Assembly: GCF_004118285.1 (NCBI RefSeq)
Contig: NZ_SDHY01000002.1
Location: 1 to 64,000, forward strand
DNA: 64,000 nt
Reading direction: 5' to 3'
Origin: Aquirufa rosea
GTDB taxonomy: Bacteria > Bacteroidota > Bacteroidia > Cytophagales > Spirosomataceae
Each line of letters opens with the position of its first letter. Position 1 is the stretch's first letter. This document shows, piece by piece, positions 55,101 to 62,905 of the stretch. A program made the translations under genes and the position numbers. The notes beneath the pieces are model-generated. The model did not search any database. It was given only the letters and a program-made list of their open reading frames with translations, and was not told the origin of the DNA.

Positions 55101-55442
55101 TGCAATAGCCATCTCCAAATTCTTTTTCTTGGCTAAATCCGCTGTAAACTTAAAGGCATCTTTCCACCCAGGATTCATAAAACTCAGCTTTTCCTTTACC
55201 ACCACTGGGGTCATCAGGCTAGCATCAAAATTCTGAAATCCTCCAATACCCGTTTTCTCCATCCACTCCAAATCCTTCTGAATCCCTTCCTTGGTGATAT
55301 TTCCATTCATCCAATGCCACCAAACCCGTGGCTTGGCCGAATTGGGCGGAGATTGAAATGAGGCTTTCATAGCATCTTGTGCCTGCGCCTCCATACCTAA
55401 GCAAAGGGGAATAATGACTAATAAATGTCGATAGTTAACCAT
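52137..55442 (-). CDS. GH106-like glycoside hydrolase (alpha-L-rhamnosidase type)
   Basis: About 1,101 residues from ATG 55442 (signal peptide with MVNYRHLLVIIPLCLGMEAQA); an upstream in-frame start at 55475 is unlikely. The family opening FQSPPNSAKPRVWWHWMNGNITKEGIQKDLEWMEKTGIGGFQNFD is characteristic of GH106. Further matches are VLDSYEAGHMTWTPAMFEVFKAKRGYD and the C-terminal galactose-binding-like domain (NLAEVYVNGQKVSTLWKKPF). GH106 enzymes usually remove alpha-L-rhamnose from plant or algal polysaccharides; the substrate here is inferred. The enzyme is secreted. Confidence 0.9.
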   Translation of the reverse strand: MVNYRHLLVIIPLCLGMEAQAQDAMKASFQSPPNSAKPRVWWHWMNGNITKEGIQKDLEWMEKTGIGGFQNFDASLMTPVVVKEKLSFMNPGWKDAFKFTADLAKKKNLEMAIAGSPGWSVTGGPWVKPADAMKKYVWSETRVMGGKLFTGKIPAPSSVTGPMQNTPVEVGGFGGPVAGPVAPTPEYYQDFALIAYPLSSQDKTLASLQPTLTSSGGSFSVSQLTDGDLHNFSMLPPKNVGEETWIQYEFASAEEISAVTVANEGYGELAVFRGGPENRFLQYSLDGINFKQIIAIPGTITAQTTLSFSPIKAKFIRLVYKTLAPAPSMMAMFGGNADNTPKGTMVSEFVVHFSPKVHLYEGKAGFQPWVETPENLTYNPSGPSVQQVIDLTSQMKPDGSLTWEAPAGHWVIYRFGYSLTGKKNHPASPEATGLEVDKIDREAVSRYLNNYLDQYKEATGTELMGKEGLTHMVLDSYEAGHMTWTPAMFEVFKAKRGYDMKPWLPVLVGQIVQDLKSSEKFLWDFRKTIGEMIVENHYELIGEILAQIGMKRYTESHETGRIFLADGMDVKKKSDIPMSAMWQPGALVAGSDEEIRSRADIRESASVAHIYGQNIVAAESMTTVGNPFKPHPGTLKRTADVEMASGLNRFVIHTSVHQPLDNLFPGFTLGPFGQWFTRQETWADQARVWGDYLGRSSYMLQQGKFVADILYYYGENTNITSNFTQALPDLPKGYEYDFVNSTALKNVIQAKDKKLTNPHGGVYSILVLDATAKQMTLSVLLQILQLAKAGVPVAGQVPVYSPSLMDNEEEFKSQLAQLKKLPNVFFGQSIPDVLKKHGVLEDVKISNQKAEILYVHRTLADKEIYWLNSRSDASNSAQVSFRVTGKVPFIWNPETGEISTVSYEMKGGRTVLDLTFTPWDAYFVVFEGKATSVKMSYPKPALVGSQSIEGPWKVQFQKDRSAPSEITLTNLISLDKHENQGVKYFSGAATYSNKYELLSIARGESIKLDLGDVKNLAEVYVNGQKVSTLWKKPFIVDITSPLKMGKNTIEIKVINSWVNRLVGDAQAGANKITFTSFPLVRPNSPTEESGLLGPVKVLKYK

Positions 55443-55586
55443 GAAAAATTCAGTTTTATACTTGCAAAGTACCAAAGAATTTCTTTCAAACTATCATAGT
55501 CCGTCCTAGGGTTGCCACTAAATCAACCAATAAATTCCTTCAAAGGCTTCTGAAAAGATTTCGGAAGGAAAACATCACTACGACAA

Positions 55587-56858
55587 TTATTTTTGAATAC
55601 TGAATTCATCGTGCACTCGTCCGTCTGATCCAATCCACCTCCCCACTAATTTCCTGCCTTTAACATCCAAGATCAATGATCCTCCCAAAGCGACTGTTGA
55701 ATATGCAGATGATTTCAATGGAAAATCGGGCTGACTTTTACCCAATTGTCCTCCTGACCCAGCTACAATATATATAGTTCCTTGAGGCTTGATTTTGTCC
55801 ACCAGGTAGTGATTAGGCTTGGATTCCTTGGCAACCACATGCTTAGAAGTATCAAAACTGGCATCTATTCCATAATGTCCCCGAATAGGCAAGGTTCGCT
55901 CATAGGAATGACTATGGCCAGCCAATACCAAATCCACTTGATAACGTTCCAAAATAGGTACAATTTGTTCACGAACTTTTGTCATTTCCTCATCTGTATC
56001 CGTATTATGTGAACCCTTAGAATAAGGAGGCTCATGAAAATATACGATAGTCCAGGGTAATTTATTAGCTGCCAAATCTTTCTTTAACCATTGAGCTTGA
56101 AGGCCCGTACTGTCTATGATACTCGTACCATCCTCCGAAGTTTCCTCGGAGTTGACCGACACAACATGTACATTTCCAAGGTTAAAAGAATAATAGGCCT
56201 CAGTCCCGGAAGCAACCCCTCCAGCCTCTCCATCAGTGGGCATGGTGAAATTTTGATAGTAAGCTAATTTCTTCGAGTCTTTATTGTCCTTATAATCATG
56301 ATTTCCCGGGTTAGGCCATAGTTTAGTGTTAGGAAAAAAATCTGATTGGTAGATATCAAATACATTCTTTTGATATTCAACATCTTTACCACTTCCATAG
56401 GCATTATCCCCCAACCAAATCCAAGCATCTATGGGCTTTTCCTTCATGAATGCCTTAATTGCATCCCTTACCAACAACTGATTTCGATTGCCAGTACCAA
56501 AATCTCCCAACGCCCAGATACGTATAGCCTTTTCTGAACCAGTTTTAGGCAAGGTTTGAAACCACTGATTGTCCACTTTTTCTAAATTCCCAATGGAATA
56601 AAAATAAGTATGATTAGGTTTTAATCCCGTTATTTTCAATTCATGTTCGGTGCTCAATCCACCGTCCTCTACCATCAGATTCTTTTCTGGACCTTTCTTT
56701 CCATAATAAATCCGACTTTCCGTAGGAACATCTGTCCTCCATCGAATAACACCAGAAGAAGCAGTAAAATTTTGTAAATAAGGGCCACGGATTATTTTGG
56801 CTGTCTGTGCACATAGGGGTAGGAACCCTACACTAAATAGAAGGATTAAATATTTCAT
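55587..56858 (-). CDS. Second purple acid phosphatase-like metallophosphoesterase
   Basis: 423 residues with a signal peptide (ILLFSVGFLPLCAQ). It is a paralogue of the protein at 45891-47180 with the same layout: FN3-like N-domain (IRGPYLQNFTASSGVIRWRTD), then GDFGTG, WLGDNAYGSG, PGNHDYKD and LAGHSHSYERTLP. All metal-binding motifs are intact. AAACCTAT lies at 56860-56867, one nt before the ATG. It follows the serine hydrolase gene by 83 bp and may share a transcript. Confidence 0.92.
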   Translation of the reverse strand: MKYLILLFSVGFLPLCAQTAKIIRGPYLQNFTASSGVIRWRTDVPTESRIYYGKKGPEKNLMVEDGGLSTEHELKITGLKPNHTYFYSIGNLEKVDNQWFQTLPKTGSEKAIRIWALGDFGTGNRNQLLVRDAIKAFMKEKPIDAWIWLGDNAYGSGKDVEYQKNVFDIYQSDFFPNTKLWPNPGNHDYKDNKDSKKLAYYQNFTMPTDGEAGGVASGTEAYYSFNLGNVHVVSVNSEETSEDGTSIIDSTGLQAQWLKKDLAANKLPWTIVYFHEPPYSKGSHNTDTDEEMTKVREQIVPILERYQVDLVLAGHSHSYERTLPIRGHYGIDASFDTSKHVVAKESKPNHYLVDKIKPQGTIYIVAGSGGQLGKSQPDFPLKSSAYSTVALGGSLILDVKGRKLVGRWIGSDGRVHDEFSIQK

Positions 56859-56941
56859 GATAGGTTTAGATAATTATGCCAAAGCTACAAAGGCTTTGGC
56901 ATAAGGAGTAAATTCTTGGGTATAATAAGCTCGGCTGATTT

Positions 56942-58186
56942 TTACTCGACTATCGCTTGATGAATCAACTGACGCATTTTAGTATGGTAATAAATGGTAT
57001 GTGGATCCTTTTGGGTCAACATGATTGCGATTAACTTCTCTTTGGGGTTAATAAAAAAATGGGTATTATTCGCTCCTGACCAAAAAAACAATCCTTTATC
57101 TCCCAACATTTGACTACTAGCTACACTTTCCAACACCGCAAATCCAAGGCCAAAACCCTCCCCTTGTCTATCAGGAATTCGCTTTTCGTACATATCTCCT
57201 ACTTGATTGGAAACCATTAGTTCCAAGGTTTTTTTGCTCAAATACTGCTTTCCTTTCCACTTACCTTCATTCAAAAGCATCTGACAAAATTCCATGTAAT
57301 CCTTGGCCGTAGAGAATAAACTATGTGTTCCAAACCAAATCGTATTGCCCGAAGTCTTGGGTTGATTTGAATTCAAAACTAACTCCCCACTTGGAGCATT
57401 ACGATGCACTTTCACTACTCGAGCAGCTTGGGCATCTGTCAAGTTATATGCCGTATTGGTCATTCCCAAGGGCTTGAATAATCTTTCCTGCAAAAAATCG
57501 TTGGTGCTCATGCCAGAAAACTTCTCAATTAAGGCCGATAAAACATCGGGACTTGCGCTATAATTCCATTGCTTTCCTGGTTGTCCTACTAAAGGGATCT
57601 TGGTTGCCTTAATGACTAATTCCTGAATATTTTTAGGGAAAGGCAAACCGTAATATTTCATTCTAAAATCCCGATCAAGCGCCGTGGTGGCCAATCCATG
57701 CGTCATGCCGGATGTATGACTAAGCAGCTGAGCTATGGTGATTTGACTATTCAAAGAGTCGGTTTCACCATTGGCACCCTGATGAATATCCTTAGCTACA
57801 CGCATATTTTTAAACTCTGGAATGTATTTGGAAACAGGATCTGTCAATAAAAAATGGCCCTCTTCAAATAACATCATAAATGCCACACTGATGATAGGTT
57901 TGGTCATTGATTGCATGTAAAATAGGTCATCCGTTTTCATAGGAATCTTATCCACGGCATTGCTATATCCTAAAGCACGATGCTCAATGATTTTAGCATC
58001 CTTAACAATCATACTGACCGCACCTGGAATTTGCTTGGTATCAATTTCTTTTTGTAAAAAAGCTTCGTAGCGTTTTAGGCGCTCCATAGACATCCCCGCA
58101 ACCAGTTTATCGGAAGACTGTGCAATACTCAAGGACGTGCTAAATAGTAAGGCAAGTAGGGAAAATATAATTTTAGTCGTTTTCAT
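56942..58186 (-). CDS. Serine hydrolase of the class C beta-lactamase/DD-peptidase fold
   Basis: 414 residues with a signal peptide (FSLLALLFSTSLSIAQ). The active-site motif SxxK is visible in FYMQSMTKPIISVAF (Ser near residue 94) and the second motif as YSAS in WNYSASPDVL. These signatures define the penicillin-binding-protein-like family, many of whose members are esterases or peptidases rather than antibiotic hydrolases. Its substrate is unknown. Divergent from the Xaa-Pro peptidase gene at 58340. Confidence 0.9.
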   Translation of the reverse strand: MKTTKIIFSLLALLFSTSLSIAQSSDKLVAGMSMERLKRYEAFLQKEIDTKQIPGAVSMIVKDAKIIEHRALGYSNAVDKIPMKTDDLFYMQSMTKPIISVAFMMLFEEGHFLLTDPVSKYIPEFKNMRVAKDIHQGANGETDSLNSQITIAQLLSHTSGMTHGLATTALDRDFRMKYYGLPFPKNIQELVIKATKIPLVGQPGKQWNYSASPDVLSALIEKFSGMSTNDFLQERLFKPLGMTNTAYNLTDAQAARVVKVHRNAPSGELVLNSNQPKTSGNTIWFGTHSLFSTAKDYMEFCQMLLNEGKWKGKQYLSKKTLELMVSNQVGDMYEKRIPDRQGEGFGLGFAVLESVASSQMLGDKGLFFWSGANNTHFFINPKEKLIAIMLTQKDPHTIYYHTKMRQLIHQAIVE

Positions 58187-58339
58187 TGGGTAAGATAGCT
58201 AGCTAAAAATTTGGGATGAAGCTACTAAATATTTAGGTCAAACACCTACATGAGGTGCATCAAATTAATGGGAGCTTCCGTCATTATCTCAAATGAAATT
58301 GATACTTTTATTTTCTTGATCCAATTAAAGCCAAAAAAC

Positions 58340-59737
58340 ATGAAAAATAAACTACTATTTAGCTGGATACTTTCCATGGTCATTGGGATGGATGCCTTCG
58401 CACAATCCAGCTCATTATATCCCAACGATTATCTTAGTCCCGAGTTTCACGCCAGTAGAAGAGCAGCATTCAAAGAAAAAATATCGGATAAAGGAATGGC
58501 TGTATTTTTTGCCTCTCAGGTTCGGGTTAGAAATAATGACATCACTTATCAATATGCTCAAAATAAAAACTTTTACTACCTCACAGGTTTAGATGAGCCT
58601 AATGCGGTCCTGTTCCTATTTAAAAAACCCGTGACCATTTTGGGGAAAACAGATACTGAATTTATCTTTATTCAAAACCGTGACCCATTCAAAGAACTTT
58701 GGACAGGTAAAATTCTAGGTGTAGAAGGTTTCAAGCAAAAAAGCCATATGGAGCAGGTCTTTACGTATGACAAATTAATGGCCTCCACCCTACCCATTGC
58801 ACAGGTTGATTCCGTTTATTCCCTTTACAGAAATGAGGGTATATTTGGCAAATATGAAAGAAGAGAAGAGCCATTAACTCGCATGGCGAATATGTTGGAT
58901 AGTCTAATTATTGCTCACAATAAACCCTTGGCTCAACGTTCGACCATGCAAATATTAAGCAAGTTGAGAGGAATCAAACATCCCGAGGAAATTGCCTTAA
59001 TCAAAAAAGCAGCTGAAATCAGTGTAATGGGACATAATGATGTGATGCGTTCCATCAAGCCAGGAATGAAAGAATACCAAGCGCAGGCCATCATGGAATA
59101 TCATTTTAAAAACCAAGGATCAGAATATACGGGCTACCCTAGCATCAACGGAGCGGCGGGTAATGCCTGTGTATTACACTACATCACCAATCTGAAGGAA
59201 ATCAAAGCGGGAGAATTATTACTGAGCGACTGTGCCGCTGAGTATCATGGCTACAGTGCAGATGTAACCAGAACGGTACCTGCCAATGGTAAATTCAGTG
59301 AGGCGCAAAAGCAAATCTATGAAATTGTCTTACAGGCACAAGATGCAGGAATAGCTGCATGTAAAGCCGGATTACCCTTTTCAGGTGTCGATGCTGCTTC
59401 CAGAAAAGTTGTTAATGAGGGTTTAATTAAGTTAGGTATTGCGGCCAACGACAAAGAAGCTAGAAAATATTTCCCTCATGGAACTTCCCATCATTTGGGA
59501 TTGGATGTACATGATATGGGGCCAAGAACCCTGGAAGCAGGGGTAGTTTTAACGGTGGAACCAGGAATATATATTCCCGCAGGAAGTAATTGTGATCAAA
59601 AGTGGTGGGATATTGGAGTCAGGATTGAAGATGATATTTTAGTGACCCAGGATGCCCCTATTAATTTGTCGGCAGGTTCACCTAGGACAGTAGCTGAAAT
59701 TGAAAAAATGGCCAAAGGAAAAAGCATTTTTAAATAA
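58340..59737 (+). CDS. Secreted Xaa-Pro aminopeptidase (M24)
   Basis: 465 residues from ATG 58340, which starts a signal peptide (LLFSWILSMVIGMDAFAQ); a longer frame from 58250 is rejected. An N-terminal aminopeptidase P domain (FFASQVRVRNNDITYQYAQNKNFYYLTG) leads to the M24 catalytic domain with all five expected ligands: SDCAAEYHGYSADVTRT (two Asp), GTSHHLGLDVHD (His), TVEPGIY (Glu) and VRIEDD (Glu). It removes N-terminal residues before proline, here in the periplasm. The DUF1304 gene follows after 6 bp. Confidence 0.93.
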   Translation: MKNKLLFSWILSMVIGMDAFAQSSSLYPNDYLSPEFHASRRAAFKEKISDKGMAVFFASQVRVRNNDITYQYAQNKNFYYLTGLDEPNAVLFLFKKPVTILGKTDTEFIFIQNRDPFKELWTGKILGVEGFKQKSHMEQVFTYDKLMASTLPIAQVDSVYSLYRNEGIFGKYERREEPLTRMANMLDSLIIAHNKPLAQRSTMQILSKLRGIKHPEEIALIKKAAEISVMGHNDVMRSIKPGMKEYQAQAIMEYHFKNQGSEYTGYPSINGAAGNACVLHYITNLKEIKAGELLLSDCAAEYHGYSADVTRTVPANGKFSEAQKQIYEIVLQAQDAGIAACKAGLPFSGVDAASRKVVNEGLIKLGIAANDKEARKYFPHGTSHHLGLDVHDMGPRTLEAGVVLTVEPGIYIPAGSNCDQKWWDIGVRIEDDILVTQDAPINLSAGSPRTVAEIEKMAKGKSIFK

Positions 59738-59743
59738 TATCCG

Positions 59744-60110
59744 ATGGAAATCCTAGCCAAAATTAGTATTGGATTGGTTGCCCTAGAGCATATCTATATG
59801 TCTGTATTTGGAGATGTTCGCTTGGGAAACCTTGGGCAAAAAAACATTCCGTGGGGTACTAGCCCCCGAATTATTTAAGCCCACCAAGAGCTTGGCTGCC
59901 AATCAAGGATTGTATAATGGCTTTTTAGCGGCAGGATTAATTTGGTCTTTTTGTATCTCAGATCCTGTTTGGTCAAAAAACATAGCACTATTTTTCTTGG
60001 GATGTGTGTCGGTAGCAGGTCTATTCGGGGCGATGTACAGCAAGGCCATATTTTTCAAACAAGCATTGCCTGCCCTCACAAGCCTGATATTAAGTTATTT
60101 ATTTCTCTAA
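59744..60110 (+). pseudogene. DUF1304 membrane protein, broken by a 1-nt frameshift
   Basis: ATG 59744 starts MEILAKISIGLVALEHIYM in one frame; the frame then continues as junk to a TAA. In the next frame, from 59802, comes LYLEMFAWETLGKKTF and NQGLYNGFLAAGLIW, the family signature. Skipping one nucleotide near 59801 joins them into EHIYMLYLEMFAW, exactly the expected DUF1304 core, and a normal 121-residue protein with four helices. So one extra base splits a otherwise complete gene. It is either a recent pseudogene or a sequencing error. No slippery sequence suggests programmed frameshifting. Six bp after the peptidase gene. Confidence 0.8.
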
Positions 60111-60138
60111 AATGAAAATTTACTAATGAATAAAACAT

Positions 60139-60166
60139 AAAAAAGGGGCCATGAAGCCCCTTTTTT
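60139..60166. terminator. Bidirectional terminator after the DUF1304 gene
   Basis: AAAAAAGGGGC (60139-60149) pairs with GCCCCTTTTTT (60156-60166) over a 6-nt loop. It lies between convergent genes (DUF1304, +, and the gene at 60186, -) with A and T runs on both sides. Confidence 0.9.
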
Positions 60167-60185
60167 AGATCAAACTATTACCTAA

Positions 60186-60557
60186 TTATTTAGTTTCTTT
60201 GATACGCTTGGCCTTTGTTTCAAACATCCCTAATAAATCACCTTTCAAGTTATCATCATCCACTTTAGTCAAAGTCATCGTGATATCCATTCCTTGCGCT
60301 TGAAAAAAGATTTGAACTTGATTTTCCTTTTCTTCAACGCTAGCATCCAAATCCCCAGCTTCACCTTTCAACACGGCTTTAAGTTTACCCTCAACACGCG
60401 TAATCTCACTAATGAGTTTGGTATCTCCATTGGGAGTTCCAACAACTACGATTTCCCATTTCCCAGCAAAAAAATCAGGCGCAAAGCTGGAGGCAGAAAA
60501 ACTTTGAAAGCTTACGAAGAAAGCTAACAAGGCTAATAACATACTTACTTTTTTCAT
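60186..60557 (-). CDS. Small secreted protein of unknown function
   Basis: 123 residues with a clear signal peptide (MKKVSMLLALLAFFVSFQSFSASS). The mature part of about 100 residues alternates short beta-strands: GKWEIVVVGTPNGDTKLISEI, EGKLKAVLKGEAGDLDASVEE, NQVQIFFQAQGMDITMTLTKVD, DNLKGDLLGMFETKAKRIK. This pattern suggests a small beta-barrel resembling lipocalins. I do not recognise a family. It is transcribed alone, convergent with the DUF1304 gene and divergent from the Nudix regulator. Confidence 0.75.
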   Translation of the reverse strand: MKKVSMLLALLAFFVSFQSFSASSFAPDFFAGKWEIVVVGTPNGDTKLISEITRVEGKLKAVLKGEAGDLDASVEEKENQVQIFFQAQGMDITMTLTKVDDDNLKGDLLGMFETKAKRIKETK

Positions 60558-60641
60558 GGATTGAAATATTTAGATAGTAAAAATCTCCACGAACTCTCAT
60601 GGAAAGGATTTAATTTGACTCAAATATAAAAACAAAATTTA

Positions 60642-60664
60642 TATTGTCTATTTTTTAGACAATA
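60642..60664. promoter_or_regulatory. Palindromic operator candidate of the Nudix regulator
   Basis: TATTGTCTA (60642-60650), five T, then TAGACAATA (60656-60664) form a perfect 9-bp inverted repeat. It lies 33 bp before the ATG of the regulator gene and just upstream of a promoter-like box, a typical site for autoregulation by a dimeric repressor. Binding has not been shown. Confidence 0.6.
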
Positions 60665-60670
60665 ATTTAT

Positions 60671-60678
60671 TATTTTTG
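60671..60678 (+). promoter_or_regulatory. Candidate -7 box (TATTTTTG)
   Basis: TATTTTTG fits TAnnTTTG and lies 19 bp before the ATG of the Nudix regulator. The palindrome at 60642-60664 would then cover the promoter's -33 region, with a TTG at 60644-60646 about 24 bp upstream, a slightly long spacing. Confidence 0.45.
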
Positions 60679-60697
60679 AGTAGAGCTCCATAAACCT

Positions 60698-61426
60698 ATG
60701 TCTAACAGCTACATAAACATTTCTCAGAAGAATTATATCCCTCAATTGTCAATTGATTGTGTCATATTTGGCTACCAATCGGGCAATATCAAGGTGCTGG
60801 TTTCCAAATTAAATTTTCGGGGAGATTTCTGGTGCTTACCCAGTGGGTTTATCTACCAGGATGAGGATTTGGATGCAGCAGCCCAACGAATCTTGGAGGA
60901 TAGAACCCAAATAAAGAATATATACCTCAAGCAATTTTATGTATTTGGGAAATCGAATCGAATCAACTCCGTATTCATCAATTCTCTGTTGGAGCAAAAT
61001 CCACAACTACAAGGCTCGCCTGAAGAATTTGCCTGGTTTGTCAGAAGATTCATTTCGGTAGGTTATTTTGCATTGGTGAATATGGAAAAAGTTATCCCCC
61101 AAAAAACGGAATTGGATGAAAAAATGGAATGGGTAGATATTTATGATTTACCCAACCTGATTATGGATGGAAAAGAAATTATTGCAGAAGCATTGCAGTC
61201 ATTGAGAAGGAATTTCGACGACCAGATGGTTGGATACAACCTTTTACCTGAAACTTTCACTATGAAGGACCTACAGCAATTGTACGAAACCATTTTTGAT
61301 AAACCCTTCCGCAGAAATAATTTCCAAAAAATGATGCTGGATCTAAATATCCTAGACCGATTGGAGAAACAATTCACCGGTGGAGCGCATAAGGCGCCTT
61401 ATTTGTACCGATTTAAGGAAAGATAA
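60698..61426 (+). CDS. NrtR/AraR-like Nudix-domain transcriptional regulator
   Basis: 242 residues. Residues about 15-150 form a Nudix fold (VIFGYQSGNIKVLVSKL, WCLPSGFIYQDEDLDAAAQRIL), but the catalytic box is degraded: the expected RE-x-x-EE reads RILEDR, so hydrolysis is doubtful. The C-terminal 90 residues are a winged helix (TMKDLQQLYETIFDKPFRRNNFQKMM) that would bind DNA. This is the layout of NrtR and of Bacteroidota sugar regulators such as AraR. It likely senses a sugar nucleotide or sugar and binds the palindrome at 60642-60664. AAACCTAT overlaps its start codon. Confidence 0.9.
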   Translation: MSNSYINISQKNYIPQLSIDCVIFGYQSGNIKVLVSKLNFRGDFWCLPSGFIYQDEDLDAAAQRILEDRTQIKNIYLKQFYVFGKSNRINSVFINSLLEQNPQLQGSPEEFAWFVRRFISVGYFALVNMEKVIPQKTELDEKMEWVDIYDLPNLIMDGKEIIAEALQSLRRNFDDQMVGYNLLPETFTMKDLQQLYETIFDKPFRRNNFQKMMLDLNILDRLEKQFTGGAHKAPYLYRFKER

Positions 61427-61496
61427 TTTAACTATACCCTGATGCTGATTTGACAAACAAGTTTTTCATATATCACAAAAATAATATGGCAATACA

Positions 61497-62903
61497 TTAT
61501 AGTCTACTCGCCTCTAACCTGGCAATCTTTTGCCCCATTTTCTTCCTCATTTCCACCAAAACAGATTGATATTTTTCTTGATTGGCCAGATTATTTTTTT
61601 CCATTGGATCACGAAGCAAGTCATATAATTCTTCGTGCTTCAAATCATCTCGGTACCTAAAGTATTTCCACTTTTTGGTTCTATAGCCCTCGCTGGAGGC
61701 AATAATATCCACTTTCCATAAATGTTCACATAAAAACTCCAATCGGCTTTTGGCAGGGGCCTGCGATTGGGTATAGTTAGCCAAATTGATTCCTTGCCAA
61801 GCATTTGGAGCCTTCACTCCCGCAAATCCAAATATGGTGGGAGCAATATCAATGTTCAATACCTCGTCTTTGATAACCCGAGGCTTTAAATTTCTGGGAT
61901 CATAAATAATCATGGGCACTCGTAAAGACTGATCATACATTAACCACTTATCGGCAAATTGCCTTTCCCCCAAAAAGTAGCCATTATCTCCCATCAAAAT
62001 GATGATGGTATTTTTATCAATTCCCTTTGCGACCAACAATTTTCTAATCTTTCCAATTTCCAAATCTACTCCAGAAATCATACGATAATAACCTTTTACG
62101 CTTTTTTGATATTTCTCTGGTGTATCAAATCGCCATAACCAGCGTGTTCTATTTTCTCCCTTTCTTACATACTCTGGTTGAGCCATAAAATCAGCATCAG
62201 AAGACATGATTGGCGGAGGAATGGTGACATGTTGATACATAGTATCCAATTCAGGCTGCCAGAAATATTGGTCTAAGGCCGGGTCGTGTGCATGCGGCGC
62301 ACTAAAACTCAAGGATAAACAAAATGGTTTATCTGTTGGCGCTTTGGAAATAAAATCCATGGCCTTTTGAGAGGTATATCGGGTTAAATGAACCGTATCT
62401 TGACCCAAGGTTTTATAGAAATAACCCCTTCTATCTTTGTATTTCGTATTTCGATCATAATTCTCTCCTTCATCAAATAGCGTATTAAAATGCGGATATT
62501 CTACACCAAATTTTCCATAAAACCCCGTGTAATACCCCGCCTTTTTAAGTAAAGCCGGATAAGACATATCCGCATAGCCTTGTTTCAAATTACCTTGTTG
62601 GAACGTGTATAAATGGGTTCTCTCATATAATCCCGTAAGAATACTCGCCCGACTGGCTGCACAAATTGGCGTGGTAACAAAAGCATTTTTAAAATATATA
62701 CCCTCCTTGGCCAGCTTATCCATCTCCGGCGTTTGAATAATTTTGTTTCCGGCAAAACCCATCGCATCTGCCCGGTGATCATCGGTTAAAATAAAAATAA
62801 TATTTGGTCTTTGTGACTTCCCTTGCGCCAAGCTATAGATGGGGTTTTGAACCGATAAACCAAGCGCAAGAATCCAAACAGGAATCAATTGAAATACTTT
62901 CAT
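61497..62903 (-). CDS. Cys-type sulfatase
   Basis: 468 residues with a signal peptide. The start PNIIFILTDDHRADAMG gives two metal-binding Asp; the formylglycine motif is CAASR in TTPICAASRASILTGLYE (Cys near residue 81). FSFSAPHAHDP and MGDNGYFLGERQFADKWLMY complete the sulfatase blocks, and the C-terminal LLRDPMEKNNLAN is the family tail. It hydrolyses sulfate esters from sugars outside the cytoplasm once matured by an FGE. The start follows the stop of the next sulfatase (62906) by only 2 bp, so the two form an operon. Confidence 0.92.
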   Translation of the reverse strand: MKVFQLIPVWILALGLSVQNPIYSLAQGKSQRPNIIFILTDDHRADAMGFAGNKIIQTPEMDKLAKEGIYFKNAFVTTPICAASRASILTGLYERTHLYTFQQGNLKQGYADMSYPALLKKAGYYTGFYGKFGVEYPHFNTLFDEGENYDRNTKYKDRRGYFYKTLGQDTVHLTRYTSQKAMDFISKAPTDKPFCLSLSFSAPHAHDPALDQYFWQPELDTMYQHVTIPPPIMSSDADFMAQPEYVRKGENRTRWLWRFDTPEKYQKSVKGYYRMISGVDLEIGKIRKLLVAKGIDKNTIIILMGDNGYFLGERQFADKWLMYDQSLRVPMIIYDPRNLKPRVIKDEVLNIDIAPTIFGFAGVKAPNAWQGINLANYTQSQAPAKSRLEFLCEHLWKVDIIASSEGYRTKKWKYFRYRDDLKHEELYDLLRDPMEKNNLANQEKYQSVLVEMRKKMGQKIARLEASRL

Positions 62904-62905
62904 AT

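Noticed and set aside
56942-58186. Antibiotic-resistance beta-lactamase
   Set aside because: The SxxK fold is shared by many esterases and peptidases, and nothing in the sequence points to antibiotic hydrolysis.
59744-60110. Programmed ribosomal frameshift
   Set aside because: No slippery run, stop-associated shift site or downstream structure stands out near 59801, and DUF1304 genes are normally single-frame.
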